Below, in pieces: positions 22,592-30,992 of a DNA stretch of 64,000 bases. The notes beneath the pieces were generated by a model. It worked only from the letters and a program-made list of their open reading frames with translations, searched no databases and had not been told where the DNA came from. The stretch is from NCBI GenBank assembly GCA_963703665.1, contig CAVPFB010000003.1:310001-374000 (forward strand), given 5' to 3'. The translations under genes and the position numbers were made by a program. Position 1 is the stretch's first letter. Every line of letters starts with the position of its first letter. Origin of the DNA: AP-15 sp963703665 (lineage in GTDB: Bacteria > Pseudomonadota > Alphaproteobacteria > ATCC43930 > CGMCC-115725).

Positions 22592-23993
22592 GCCCGCGCC
22601 GATCGGGGCGCCGAGCGGCATGGCGGCTGAGCCAGGCGGGGAAACCGGGGTCGAAATTTGGGGCGAGCGCGCCATTCATCCGCGGGGATGGATCAAACGG
22701 GTGCTGCCGCGCACGATGTTCGGCCGCTCCCTCCTGATCGTCGTGATGCCGCTCATCCTGCTGCAGGCGATCGCCACCTGGATCTTTTACGATCGTCATT
22801 GGGCAGCCATCTCATGGCGGCTGTCGAATGGGGTCGCCGGCGACATCGCGCTGACCATCGAGGCGATCGAACTGACCCATTCCGCCGCCGCGACCGACCG
22901 GCTGCTGCGACACGGCGACGCGCTGGCCGATCTCGGCCTCACCCTCGCGCGCGGTGCGCATCTGCCGCCGCCGTCGCCGCCGAGCGGCACCTTGCTCGAG
23001 GATCAGCTGAACCAGGCAATGGGAGGCCGGGTCGGCGGGGCGTGGCGGATCGGCGGGCTCGACGATGCGAAAGGTCTGCGGATCAGGGTGCAGCTAGCCC
23101 AAGGTGTCTTGACCGCCGAGATACCCTGGGACCGGCTGTACAGCTCCACGACTTATATTTTTGTCATGTGGATGGTGGGCTCCTCGCTGGTCCTGCTGGC
23201 GGTCGCGACGCTGTTCTTGCGCAATCAGGTCAAGTCTCTGCGCCGTCTGGCGGCGGCCGCCGACGGTTTCGGCAAAGGTCGCCCGGTGCCGTTTTTCAAG
23301 ATCGAAGGAGCGGTCGAAATCCGTCAGGCGGCAGTCGCCTTTATGACCATGCGCGAACGCATCCAGCGGCAGATCCGCCAGCGAACGCAAATGCTGGCCG
23401 GGGTGTCGCACGACCTGCGCACGCCGTTGACCCGGATGAAGCTTGCGCTGGCGATCCTCGGCGATGATCCCGTGGTCGAAGAGCTGAAGTCGGATGTTGC
23501 CGAGATGGAGCACATGGTGCACGGCTACCTCGACTTTGTTCGCGGCGAGGGAACCGAAGCACCGGTCGAAACCGACATCGCCATGCTGCTCGACGACGTT
23601 GCCGCGGCGATGCGGCGCGAGGGTACGAAGCTGTCGCTCGCCCTTCCAGCCGAATACGAGATCCCGGTGCGCCCGAATGCGCTCAAGCGCTGTCTTGCCA
23701 ATTTGATCGGTAACGCGCGCAGACACGGCAGCCGCGTCTGGCTGACGGCGGTGCCGGTGGCCGATGGCATCGATATTCTAGTCGATGATGACGGGCCGGG
23801 AATACCGCCGGCGGACCGCGACCGGGTGTTCCGGGCATTCGTCCGCCTCGATCCCTCGCGCAACCGATCGACGGGCGGGGTCGGGCTCGGTCTGACCATT
23901 GCGCGCGACGTGGCCCGTGGTCATGGCGGCGACGTTCGGCTCGAAACCTCTCCGCAGGGCGGTCTGCGCGCCCGGGTTCATCTGCCGCAATGA
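22572..23993 (+). CDS. EnvZ-like membrane histidine kinase
   Basis: A 473-residue sensor kinase pairing with the OmpR-type regulator just upstream. Seen: a transmembrane segment around SLLIVVMPLILLQAIATWIF, a periplasmic domain of about 110 residues, a second transmembrane segment around MWMVGSSLVLLAVATLFL, HAMP, the phospho-acceptor LAGVSHDLRTPLTRMK, and the ATPase motifs NLIGNARRHG, DDDGPGIP and GGVGLGLTIARD. The SHDLRTPLTR box is the EnvZ subtype. Start ATG at 22572, with an in-frame ATG at 22620 also possible. Stimulus unknown. Confidence 0.92.
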   Translation: MSSSRIEPAPIGAPSGMAAEPGGETGVEIWGERAIHPRGWIKRVLPRTMFGRSLLIVVMPLILLQAIATWIFYDRHWAAISWRLSNGVAGDIALTIEAIELTHSAAATDRLLRHGDALADLGLTLARGAHLPPPSPPSGTLLEDQLNQAMGGRVGGAWRIGGLDDAKGLRIRVQLAQGVLTAEIPWDRLYSSTTYIFVMWMVGSSLVLLAVATLFLRNQVKSLRRLAAAADGFGKGRPVPFFKIEGAVEIRQAAVAFMTMRERIQRQIRQRTQMLAGVSHDLRTPLTRMKLALAILGDDPVVEELKSDVAEMEHMVHGYLDFVRGEGTEAPVETDIAMLLDDVAAAMRREGTKLSLALPAEYEIPVRPNALKRCLANLIGNARRHGSRVWLTAVPVADGIDILVDDDGPGIPPADRDRVFRAFVRLDPSRNRSTGGVGLGLTIARDVARGHGGDVRLETSPQGGLRARVHLPQ

Positions 23994-24071
23994 GAGGCGG
24001 ATCGAGGTCTCTACCGCGGACACGAAAGGCCGTCCCATGGCGGGGGGCGGCCTCCCGGAATGGAGCAAGGA

Positions 24072-24503
24072 TCAGCGAGCGGTCTGCTGCTTGGTCAGCT
24101 CGCGCAGCTCGTCGAGGCTCTCGCTCGCGCGCTTGCGCAGAACGTCAGCCGCCTCGGAGCCGGCCTTGGTCGCCAGCATCGTGATCTCGCGTCCGTGATT
24201 AACGCTCTTTTCCAGCATCTGCTTGGCGTATTCGGTGTTTTTGGCGATGCGGTCCTCGGTCGAGGACGGCTGGGCGAGCTCACGGAACATCGTCGACACA
24301 TCTTCGAAGGCTTGGCGGGCAATCTCCACCTGGCGACGGGCAACCGCCTGGACGCCTTCGACAGCGAGCTGGTTCGCCTGGCTCAGCGCCTCGATGTTGC
24401 GCCGCTGGCAGGCCATCATCGCTTCGACGTCGAACGGGCGAAAACGGAAATCGGTCATCATCTTGGTCACATCGAAATCGAAAAAGCTCGGACGGGCTTC
24501 CAT
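24072..24503 (-). CDS. Phasin family protein
   Basis: A 143-residue amphipathic protein expected to coat polyhydroxyalkanoate granules. Seen: FDVEAMMACQRRNIEALSQA, VARRQVEIARQAFEDVSTMF, and a helical C-terminus with ATKAGSEAADVLRKRA, matching the phasin domain. Start ATG at 24503. No pha synthase gene is in the window. Two palindromes lie in the 109 bases upstream, shared with the TetR gene. Confidence 0.85.
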   Translation of the reverse strand: MEARPSFFDFDVTKMMTDFRFRPFDVEAMMACQRRNIEALSQANQLAVEGVQAVARRQVEIARQAFEDVSTMFRELAQPSSTEDRIAKNTEYAKQMLEKSVNHGREITMLATKAGSEAADVLRKRASESLDELRELTKQQTAR

Positions 24504-24535
24504 GGGCTGAATTCCATTCGGGGCTGCAGAGTTTA

Positions 24536-24612
24536 TTGTGCGGTGCACAACGCCCAAAATATCGGCGGTCATACGGTCGCAGTCAAGAAAAGTTTTGCGC
24601 AGTGCAGCAAAA
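24536..24612. promoter_or_regulatory. Two palindromes upstream of the phasin gene
   Basis: TTGTGC-GGT-GCACAA (24536-24550) is a perfect 6+6 inverted repeat, and TTTTGC (24593-24598) pairs with GCAAAA (24607-24612). Both lie between the phasin start and the end of the TetR gene on the same strand. Phasin promoters are often bound by PhaR-type repressors at GC-rich dyads, or the TetR product may bind here. The assignment rests on position only. Confidence 0.4.
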
Positions 24613-25266
24613 TTAGGCGAGGGCAGCCTCGTCGCGGCGGCGAACGGGTCGGCTCGGCGACAGCCAGCGTTCGATCCGGCGCAGCCTGGCATCGAGCGCC
24701 GCCATGGTCTGAGCGAGGTCGACTGAATCGTCGCCTCGCCACACCCGCAGCGCCGCAAGATAGGCCGCACCGGTCAGCTTGACGGCGACCGCGCCGCGCA
24801 GACCAGCGGTAGGGATATCGGCGGCTTCGAGCATCCAGCGCATCGAACGCGCCAGCGCCGCTGTTGCGGCGACGCCGGATACCGGATCGCCGGCCAATTC
24901 GCGGCGCAGGACATCGAGAGCGGGTCGGTAGGGCCGGAGCGCGTCGAATCGCCGCATCAAGAGATCGAACAGCCGATCGCGCGGCCGCTCGTCTTCCTCG
25001 GCGGCAGGCGGCTCGGCGAGAACCCGTTCGTCGATCCGCCGGATAAAGCCGCAGAGAATCGCCTGCCTCGAACGAAAAATCCGGTAGACGCGCAGGATCG
25101 GCAGTCCGGCTTCTTCGGCGATGGCGGAAAGCGACAACCGGCGCCAACCTACGGACGCAATACGGGCAAATGCCGCCTCGATGATCCGGTCGGCCTCGCC
25201 GGCCGCGTCGGGGCCGCCGTTGCGCCTGCGTCCTGCCTCGCCCGTGCGGCCGGTGCTCTTGGCCAT
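24613..25266 (-). CDS. TetR-family transcriptional regulator
   Basis: A 217-residue regulator. Seen: a basic, Gly-rich leader, then the TetR helix-turn-helix as IIEAAFARIASVGWRRLSLSAIAEEAGLPILRVYRIFRSRQAIL, split here as IIEAAFARIASVGW and LSAIAEEAGLP plus VYRIFRSRQAIL. The C-terminal ligand domain, ending PVRRRDEAALA, resembles the COQ9-like/TetR group in length, but no ligand can be named. It lies upstream of the phasin gene on the same strand, with 27 bases between it and proC. Confidence 0.85.
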   Translation of the reverse strand: MAKSTGRTGEAGRRRNGGPDAAGEADRIIEAAFARIASVGWRRLSLSAIAEEAGLPILRVYRIFRSRQAILCGFIRRIDERVLAEPPAAEEDERPRDRLFDLLMRRFDALRPYRPALDVLRRELAGDPVSGVAATAALARSMRWMLEAADIPTAGLRGAVAVKLTGAAYLAALRVWRGDDSVDLAQTMAALDARLRRIERWLSPSRPVRRRDEAALA

Positions 25267-25293
25267 GTCCCAAATCTCCGGCGGTAACCTGGC

Positions 25294-26133
25294 TCAGCTC
25301 GCCAATTCGCGCGACCGGGCCGCCGCCGCGGCGACCGCGCGGCCGATCAGCGGCATCAAGCCATTCTCGGCCATCAGCACGTCGAGGGCGGCGCGGGTGG
25401 TGCCGCCGGGGCTGGTCACGTTTTCGCGCAGCTGGGCCGGGCTCTCCTCGGCGCGGCGGGCGAGCTCGGCCGATCCGGCGACCGTGCTGCGCGCCAGATG
25501 GGCGGCGAGATCCGCCGGCAGCCCCGCCGCCCGGCCGGCCTGCGCCAACGCCTCGATCAGCAGGAAGACATAGGCAGGTCCGCTCCCGGACACCGCGGTG
25601 ACGGCGTCGAGCAGCGCCTCGTCCTCGACCCAGACGCTTTCGCCGGCGGCGGCGAGCAACTCATCGCAGAGCCGGCGCTGCCCGGCGGTGACCCGCGGGG
25701 TGGCGCAAGCTACGGTGATCCCACGCCCGATCGCCGCCGGCGTATTCGGCATGGTCCGCACCAGCGAAGCCGGGCCGAGATGGCGGCTGATTCCGGCGAT
25801 AGTCTTGCCGGCCACGATCGACAGGAAGAGGGTCGGCAGCCCCCCCCAGCGGCGATAGAGGGGCAGCACCTGGTCGATGACTTGCGGCTTGACCGCGAAA
25901 ACGACCGCGTCGGGCGCGGGCTCGCCCGGCAATTCCTCCGCCGCGCGGTGCCACGAGACGGCCGTCCGGGCGGCGAACCCCGCCGGAGGCCCCGCGGGCT
26001 CGACCACCAGAAAACGCGAGGCCGCACCACCGGCGATCCAGCCGTGCAGCAGCGCCGACCCCATCTTGCCGCAGCCGACGAGGACGAGCGTACGCCGCGC
26101 GGAAGCGCCGCCGATTCCAGCTGTGTCGGCCAT
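25294..26133 (-). CDS. proC: Pyrroline-5-carboxylate reductase
   Basis: Last step of proline synthesis: NAD(P)H reduces pyrroline-5-carboxylate to proline. Intact, 279 residues. Seen: the Rossmann start LVGCGKMGSALLHGWI, VRTMPNTPAAIGRG, the AVSGSGPAYVFLLIEAL segment and the C-terminal signature VTSPGGTTRAALDVL. Fourteen bases downstream of the YbjN-domain gene, with which it is probably co-transcribed. Confidence 0.95.
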   Translation of the reverse strand: MADTAGIGGASARRTLVLVGCGKMGSALLHGWIAGGAASRFLVVEPAGPPAGFAARTAVSWHRAAEELPGEPAPDAVVFAVKPQVIDQVLPLYRRWGGLPTLFLSIVAGKTIAGISRHLGPASLVRTMPNTPAAIGRGITVACATPRVTAGQRRLCDELLAAAGESVWVEDEALLDAVTAVSGSGPAYVFLLIEALAQAGRAAGLPADLAAHLARSTVAGSAELARRAEESPAQLRENVTSPGGTTRAALDVLMAENGLMPLIGRAVAAAAARSRELAS

Positions 26134-26147
26134 CGCGCCGGCTCGCC

Positions 26148-26654
26148 TCAGGCTTCCCCGACCGGGTCGATCATCGCCGCCGCCATCGCCTCAGCCGGCT
26201 TCTTGCCGCCCCACAGCACCAGCTGAAACGCCGGGTAAAAGCGCTCGCATTCGGAGAGGGCGATGTCGACGAGGTCCTCGACCTGCTCGGCGCTCGCCAC
26301 CCCGACGCCGCGCAGCAGCACCGCGTGGCGAAAGGCCGGCGAGTTGTCCTCCGCCGACAGGTCGAAATGCCCGAGCCACAGCTTTTCGTTGGCCAGCGCC
26401 AGCAGTTCGTAGACCGCGGCGCGGCGGCCTTTCGGGACCTTCATGTCGAACCCACAGGAGAAGTGCATTGCGCAGATTTCCTCCTGCCAGACGAAATAGA
26501 GCCGGTAGTCGCACCAGCGACCGGAAATCTCGACGACCAACTCCTCCTCGCTGGCCCGGTCGTGCGCCCAATCGTTGGCGCTGACGATCTCTTCGACGAG
26601 ATCGATCGGATTGCCGGAAAAAGGGGTCGGTTCGGAGAGGGCAACGGAAGTCAT
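26148..26654 (-). CDS. YbjN domain-containing protein
   Basis: A 168-residue protein of the bacterial sensory-transduction regulator (YbjN) group, related to type III secretion chaperone folds. Seen: NPIDLVEEIVSANDWAHDR, the EISGRWCDYRLYFVWQEE strands and LANEKLWLGHFDL. Start ATG at 26654; an upstream in-frame start adds nine residues. Sits between proC and the UbiK-like gene, an order common in alphaproteobacteria. Role unknown; possibly a protein-folding helper. Confidence 0.8.
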   Translation of the reverse strand: MTSVALSEPTPFSGNPIDLVEEIVSANDWAHDRASEEELVVEISGRWCDYRLYFVWQEEICAMHFSCGFDMKVPKGRRAAVYELLALANEKLWLGHFDLSAEDNSPAFRHAVLLRGVGVASAEQVEDLVDIALSECERFYPAFQLVLWGGKKPAEAMAAAMIDPVGEA

Positions 26655-26699
26655 CGGGCGCTCCTTCGGGCGGCTCGACACAAAGGTCTCAAATCCGAA

Positions 26700-27014
26700 T
26701 CACAAGGATTGCGGCGGCGTCGGGGCAGTGGGGCCGGCGAGCCCGGTCGGCGGCTGACGGTCGTTCAGGCTGGCGACCAGCGCTTCGAGCTGCGCCACCC
26801 GAGCGGCCAGCTCTTCCTGCTCGGCGCGGGCCTTGGCCGCCATCGCCTTGACCGCCTCGAATTCGTCGCGAGTGACCAGGTCCATCCCCGAGAGCACGCG
26901 CTCGAGCTGCTCGCGCAGCCGGGACTCGACCTCGCCCTTGACCCCCGACAAGGTGCCCATCGCGCCGGCGGCGACACGGGCGAGATCGTCGAAAAACCGA
27001 TTCTGGCTCTGCAT
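26700..27014 (-). CDS. Accessory factor UbiK-like protein (BMFP domain)
   Basis: A 104-residue coiled-coil protein. Seen: MQSQNRFFDDLARVAAGAMG and the C-terminal DEFEAVKAMAAKARAEQEEL heptads, the shape of the BMFP/UbiK family. UbiK assists the Ubi complex in ubiquinone biosynthesis in gammaproteobacteria, and BMFP proteins can fuse membranes. The tail is rich in Pro and Thr. First gene of the YbjN-proC group on this strand. Confidence 0.8.
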   Translation of the reverse strand: MQSQNRFFDDLARVAAGAMGTLSGVKGEVESRLREQLERVLSGMDLVTRDEFEAVKAMAAKARAEQEELAARVAQLEALVASLNDRQPPTGLAGPTAPTPPQSL

Positions 27015-27135
27015 CCTCTCGTTCTCCGCACTCGTCGCGGCATTGTCTGCCTGACCGTGCGCTTACATATGGGCGTGCGCTAGCACAAGGGGCATATCGA
27101 GGGAAGGGATTTCCCTCCGGCAAGGCGGGCCCGCG

Positions 27136-27881
27136 ATGCAACCGTTCGAGCGTTTCCCCGAGGCGCGGCGCCGCGCCATCCGCTTCGTTCTGACCGATGT
27201 CGACGACACCTTGACCGAGGGGGCGCGGCTGCCTGCCGCCGCCTACGCGGCTCTGGAGCGGCTCGACGGTGCGGGCTTTCGCGTGATCCCGATTACGACC
27301 TGATGTGCCGGATGTGGCCGGTCGCCGCGGTCATCGGCGAGAATTGGCGGGCTGTGCTTCCGGCACGATCCGGCGGCAGCGGCGAGCGAGCGCCGCTTCT
27401 GGGCAGCCGAGGCCGAGCGCCGGCAGGACCGGCGCAGGCTCTCGGCGCTCGGAGCGCGGATTCGAAGGCTAGTCCCCGGCAGCGAGCCGGCGCCCGATCA
27501 GGTCTATCGCGAAACCACGCTCGCCTTTCGCAACCGGGACCTCCGGTAGCAGAGTGGATCGCCGCTGCTCTGGCCGAGGCCGGCGCACGAACGGTCGTCA
27601 ACTCGCTGTGGGTGCTCGGCTGGTTCGCCGCTTTTGACAAGCCGGCGATGACCCGCAGGATGCTGGCAGAATTTGCGACCGAAATCGACCGCGACCGCGA
27701 CGCGTTCATCTATGTCGGCGACTCGCTGAACGACGAGCCGATGTTCGGCTTTTTCCCGAATTCGGTCGGCGTTTCCAGTGTGCGCGATTACGTCGATCGC
27801 ATGGCGCCGCCGCCGCAATGGGTGACCAGGGGCGGCAGCGGCTTTGTCGAAGTCGCCGACGCTTTGCTCCGCTGCCGGTGA
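27136..27881 (+). CDS. HAD-family phosphatase (HAD-IIB, mannosyl-3-phosphoglycerate phosphatase-like), damaged
   Basis: Seen: motif I LTDVDDTLTEG at residues 18-28, and in another frame the C-terminal half SLWVLGWFAAFDKPAM and motif IV YVGDSLNDEPMFGFF, both clearly HAD-IIB. Between them the gene is damaged. After VIPIT a stretch that normally continues with a GRPAGW-type segment is missing (roughly 25-30 bases), a +1 insertion follows GEN near 27345, and a stop occurs after RNRDL near 27549 before the frame resumes at PPVAEW. Unlike neighbouring genes this includes apparent deletions, so it may be a real pseudogene. The substrate is probably a phosphorylated sugar. Confidence 0.6.
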
Positions 27882-27981
27882 GACCCAGCGCTGAGATGCT
27901 CCCGCCGGCAAGCCGAGGCTGGCCGCGCGGCTGCGCCCGTGGCAATGTCGGCGGGGCGCAAAGGCGGCGCAGTTCGGTGCC

Positions 27982-28320
27982 ATGGCGATTGATACGCTGA
28001 AATTCGCAAAGCGGCTTCTCGGGGCCGGGTTCAGCGACTCGCAGGCCGAAGCCGTGGTGGCGACCGTTCAGGAAGCGGCCGAGGATGCGGAAGTCGCTAC
28101 CAAGGCCGATTTGAGCGACATGCGTGCCGAGCTCAAAGCGGAAATCGCCGCAGTGCGGAGCCAGTTGCGCGAAGTCGAATTGCGTCTCGAAGCAAAGATC
28201 GAAGCCGTCAAGGCCGACATCCTGAACCGTGTCTTCGGCCTGATCCTCGGTGCTGTCGTCATCAACGTCGTGGCAATCGTCGGTGCGATGTTCGGGGTGG
28301 CGCAATTGCTCGGACACTGA
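27982..28320 (+). CDS. DUF1640 (CCDC90-like) coiled-coil membrane protein
   Basis: A 112-residue protein: MAIDTLKFAKRLLGAGFSDS at the start, a region with AEAVVATVQEA, a charged coiled coil (DMRAELKAEIAAVRSQLREV) and a C-terminal transmembrane segment AVVINVVAIVGAMFGVAQLL. This is the bacterial form of the family that includes the mitochondrial MCUR1/CCDC90 proteins. Function in bacteria is unknown. A longer paralogue lies at 52723-53106. Stops nine bases before the convergent tag gene. Confidence 0.8.
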   Translation: MAIDTLKFAKRLLGAGFSDSQAEAVVATVQEAAEDAEVATKADLSDMRAELKAEIAAVRSQLREVELRLEAKIEAVKADILNRVFGLILGAVVINVVAIVGAMFGVAQLLGH

Positions 28321-28328
28321 GGTTCGGG

Positions 28329-29001
28329 TCAATCTTCGATCGAGGCGGCAAGGATCTGGCTCAATTGGCACAGATGGGCGGCCGTTCTCGGCGGCCCAGT
28401 CGTTGAAGCAGGATTGGACCGCGGCGCGATCCTGCCGGGTTTTCGGCGGCGCTTGCACCGCACCCCAGCGTTGCAGCGCGGTGGCGACCGAATGGGTCAG
28501 GACGAAGGTGTCCTTGCCGACCATGCGCAGAAAGCTCGGCCCGGAATTGCCGCCCATCTGGCTGAAGCGCTTGGCCAGCGCCGCCCACAGCCCGACGATG
28601 TCGCTCGCCGGCCAGCGGGCAAGCCACGCGCCGAAGCTGCGGTGCTCCTCGGCCAGCGCGATCATCACAGCGGCGTTGGCGCGCACGGCTTTGAGCTTGC
28701 CCCAATGGCGGATCAGCCGCTTGTCGGCGAGCAGCGCCTCGAGCGCCTCGTCCGGCATCGCCCGCACCCGCCGCGGTTCGAACCCGCCGAACACCTCCTC
28801 GAAGGCCGGCCATTTCGTGTCGACCACGCTGTGCCTGAGCCCGGCGCGAAAGATCCGCAGCGACATCTGCGACAGATAGCGGTCGTCGCCGAGCGTTTCG
28901 AGCTCGGCCGGGCTGCGCGGCTGCACGAGGCGTGCCGCCAGCGCCGCTCCATGGCGGGTTTGCGCCGCTTCGAGGATCGGGGGAAAAGGAGGTGTGGGCA
29001 T
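28329..29001 (-). CDS. tag: DNA-3-methyladenine glycosylase I
   Basis: Base-excision glycosylase that removes 3-methyladenine. Seen: FEEVFGGFEPRRVRAMPDEAL, LIRHWGKLKAVRANAAVM, MGGNSGPSFLRMVGKD and VATALQRWGA, typical of the Tag family. A +1 insertion in a C run near 28384 sends the frame past its end; correcting it gives a natural stop at 28329 after QLSQILAASIED, total 223 residues. Convergent with the DUF1640 gene. Confidence 0.85.
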
Positions 29002-29060
29002 CGCTCTCTCGCCGGTGAGATTAGCACGCGTTTCGACCAGGTTGGACCGCCGTCCTCGGG

Positions 29061-29156
29061 TTTGTCATTGCGAGCAAAGCGAAGCAATCTCGGGCAACCG
29101 AGCGCTCGGCCGGTCGGGATTGCGTCGTCGCGCAGGACGCTCTTCGCTATGACAAC
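29061..29156. repeat. Dispersed palindromic repeat
   Basis: Begins TTTGTCATTGCGAGCAAAGC and ends GCTCTTCGCTATGACAAC, with GATTGCGTCGTCGC inside. The outer TTGTCAT/ATGACAA arms pair. This is a common intergenic repeat type in alphaproteobacteria. It lies between tag and the IS256 relic. Confidence 0.6.
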
Positions 29157-29199
29157 GGTTTCCTCGGAAGCGATTCCAAATCGTGCCGATCGATCGAAA

Positions 29200-29440
29200 G
29201 ATCGTGTCCCAGGACGTGGTGTAAGACCGCGGATGGACGTCGCGCTCTCGGGCGGGGCCGGGGTCAGGCGCGGCCACGGCGGGCGGCTTGAGGATCAGAT
29301 CCTCGCTCAACGGGGCGATGGTTACCAGGGTCATGCAGCGGGCTCGCTGAACCGCCCACTCGTCGTTCTGTTCCAAAAGGATGGCGCCGACCAAGCGGGT
29401 GATTGCCGCGCTCGTTGGGAAGATGCCGAGGTGTGGCGGC
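29200..29440 (-). pseudogene. IS256-family transposase relic (C-terminal part)
   Basis: On the minus strand the peptide reads HLGIFPTSAAITRLVGAI and LLEQNDEWAVQRARCMTL followed by ILKPPAVAA. This corresponds to the end of IS256/mutator transposases, where the family has GIFPNEAxITRLVGAxLLEQNDEW. The catalytic core and N-terminus are absent. Next to the stop side lies TACACCACGTCCTGGGACAC, resembling the terminal repeat of such elements. Therefore a decayed insertion sequence with only its right end left. Confidence 0.7.
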
Positions 29441-29579
29441 TTCGGCGTTGGCTGTAGATTTGCTGTAGGTGCTGCGACGGCCGATAAGCGATACAATTCT
29501 TGATCGCCCGGATCGAGTTCTCGGGGCGGGGCGACGGCTCGGCCGATGAAATGGCCGGAATCACTGGAGAGGATTGTCG

Positions 29580-30332
29580 ATGAGGCTCGCAAACAAAGTG
29601 GCGCTGATCACCGGAGCGGCGTCCGGCATGGGCGCCAGCATGGCGCGGATCTTTGCCGGCGAGGGGGCTAAAGTCGTCGTCGCCGATGTGCTCGAGGAGG
29701 ACGGCAAGCAGGTCGTTGCCGACATCGTCAAGGCGAACGGTGCCGCGATCTTTCGCCGGCTCGACGTCAGCAGCGAGGCAGAATGGAAGGCCACGGTCGA
29801 CGCCGCCCGTGCCGAATACGGCAAGCTCGACATCCTGGTCAATGACGCCGGCCTGAGCGGCAGCGCCGTCGCGGATCTGTTCGACACCGCGGCCTGGGAC
29901 CGGCTGATGGCGGTCAACGCCCGCGGCGTCTTTCTCGGCATGAAATTCGCGATCCCGATCATGAAGGCCGCAGGCGGCGGTTCGATCGTCAATATCTCGT
30001 CGATTTCCGGCATCACCGGCCAGCAAGGCGTGCACGTCGGCTACAACGCCTCCAAGGGTGCGGTCCGCACTTTGACGAAAGCCGCGGCGGTGCAGCACGG
30101 CGCCGACAATATACGGGTGAATTCGGTGCATCCCGGGCTGATGCCGCCGATGCGCTCATCGGGGCGCACCGCCGATCCCGAGGTGCGGGCGACGATGCTG
30201 CGCCAGGTGCCGATGGGCCGCGCCGGACGCACCGAGGAGGTCGCCAACGCCGTCCTGTTTCTGGCGTCGGACGAGGCCTCCTACATCACCGGCGCCGAGC
30301 TCTGCGTCGATGGCGGCTACCTCGCCACGTAG
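29580..30332 (+). CDS. Short-chain dehydrogenase/reductase
   Basis: A 250-residue NAD(P)-dependent oxidoreductase. Seen: VALITGAASGMGASMARIF, DVSSEAEW, ILVNDAGLSG, and the catalytic NISSISGITGQQGVHVGYNASKGA region with Ser, Tyr-x3-Lys. The usual NNAG reads NDAG. Start ATG at 29580, preceded by GGAGAGGATT. It resembles cyclopentanol or 3-alpha/20-beta-hydroxysteroid dehydrogenases, but the substrate is unknown. Stands alone, between an IS relic and an ECF sigma gene. Confidence 0.85.
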   Translation: MRLANKVALITGAASGMGASMARIFAGEGAKVVVADVLEEDGKQVVADIVKANGAAIFRRLDVSSEAEWKATVDAARAEYGKLDILVNDAGLSGSAVADLFDTAAWDRLMAVNARGVFLGMKFAIPIMKAAGGGSIVNISSISGITGQQGVHVGYNASKGAVRTLTKAAAVQHGADNIRVNSVHPGLMPPMRSSGRTADPEVRATMLRQVPMGRAGRTEEVANAVLFLASDEASYITGAELCVDGGYLAT

Positions 30333-30419
30333 ACCGGCGGTTTGGAACCCACGGGCAATCCCGATCCGGATATTTTTCCGATCAGCGAATAAACCGGTCT
30401 TTGACGCGGTCTGATCAGG

Positions 30420-30992
30420 GTGTCGAGCATTCGCTTTCTGCGGGGCAACGTGCCGGCTCCAGCGCGCAGCGGCTCGTTCGAGGCGGTCATCCTGCCGCAT
30501 CTCGACGCCGCCCACAATCTGGCCCGCTGGCTGGTGCGCGATGCCGCGGCGGCGGAGGACGTGTCGCAGGAGGCCCTGTTGCGCGCTTTGACCTATTTCC
30601 CGAGCTTCAGGGGCGTGAATCCGCGGGCCTGGCTTTTGCAGATCGTCCGCAATACTGCCTACAGCTCGCACAGCCTCGATCGCGGCGTCCAATTGGTGCC
30701 GCTCGCCGGCGCGGTCGAAGACGACGAAGCTATCGGTGCCGAATTGCCCATGAGCGGGGACGATCCGGAGGTGAGCCTGATCAAATCGCGCGACCGGGAG
30801 CGGGTGCGCGAGCTGATCGCCGCATTACCGGTCGAATTGCGCGAGACGCTGATCCTGCGCGAGCTCGAAGAGCTTTCCTACAAGGAGATCGCAGAGGTGA
30901 CCCGGGCGCCGATCGGCACGGTGATGTCGCGGCTGTGGCGGGCGCGGCGCAGCCTCTTGCAGGCTGCCGCGGGACAGGAATGGAGCCGATGA
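30420..30992 (+). CDS. ECF-type RNA polymerase sigma factor
   Basis: A 190-residue group IV sigma factor. Region 2 includes DAAHNLARWLVRDAAAAEDV and ALLRALTYFPSFRG; region 4 includes ELIAALPVELRETLILRELE and SYKEIAEVTRAPIGTVMSR. Start GTG at 30420. A GGAACC hexamer at 30344 could be part of an ECF -35 element for autoregulation, but no convincing -10 follows. It overlaps the next gene, a zinc-binding anti-sigma factor, so this is a classic sigma/anti-sigma pair. Confidence 0.9.
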   Translation: MSSIRFLRGNVPAPARSGSFEAVILPHLDAAHNLARWLVRDAAAAEDVSQEALLRALTYFPSFRGVNPRAWLLQIVRNTAYSSHSLDRGVQLVPLAGAVEDDEAIGAELPMSGDDPEVSLIKSRDRERVRELIAALPVELRETLILRELEELSYKEIAEVTRAPIGTVMSRLWRARRSLLQAAAGQEWSR

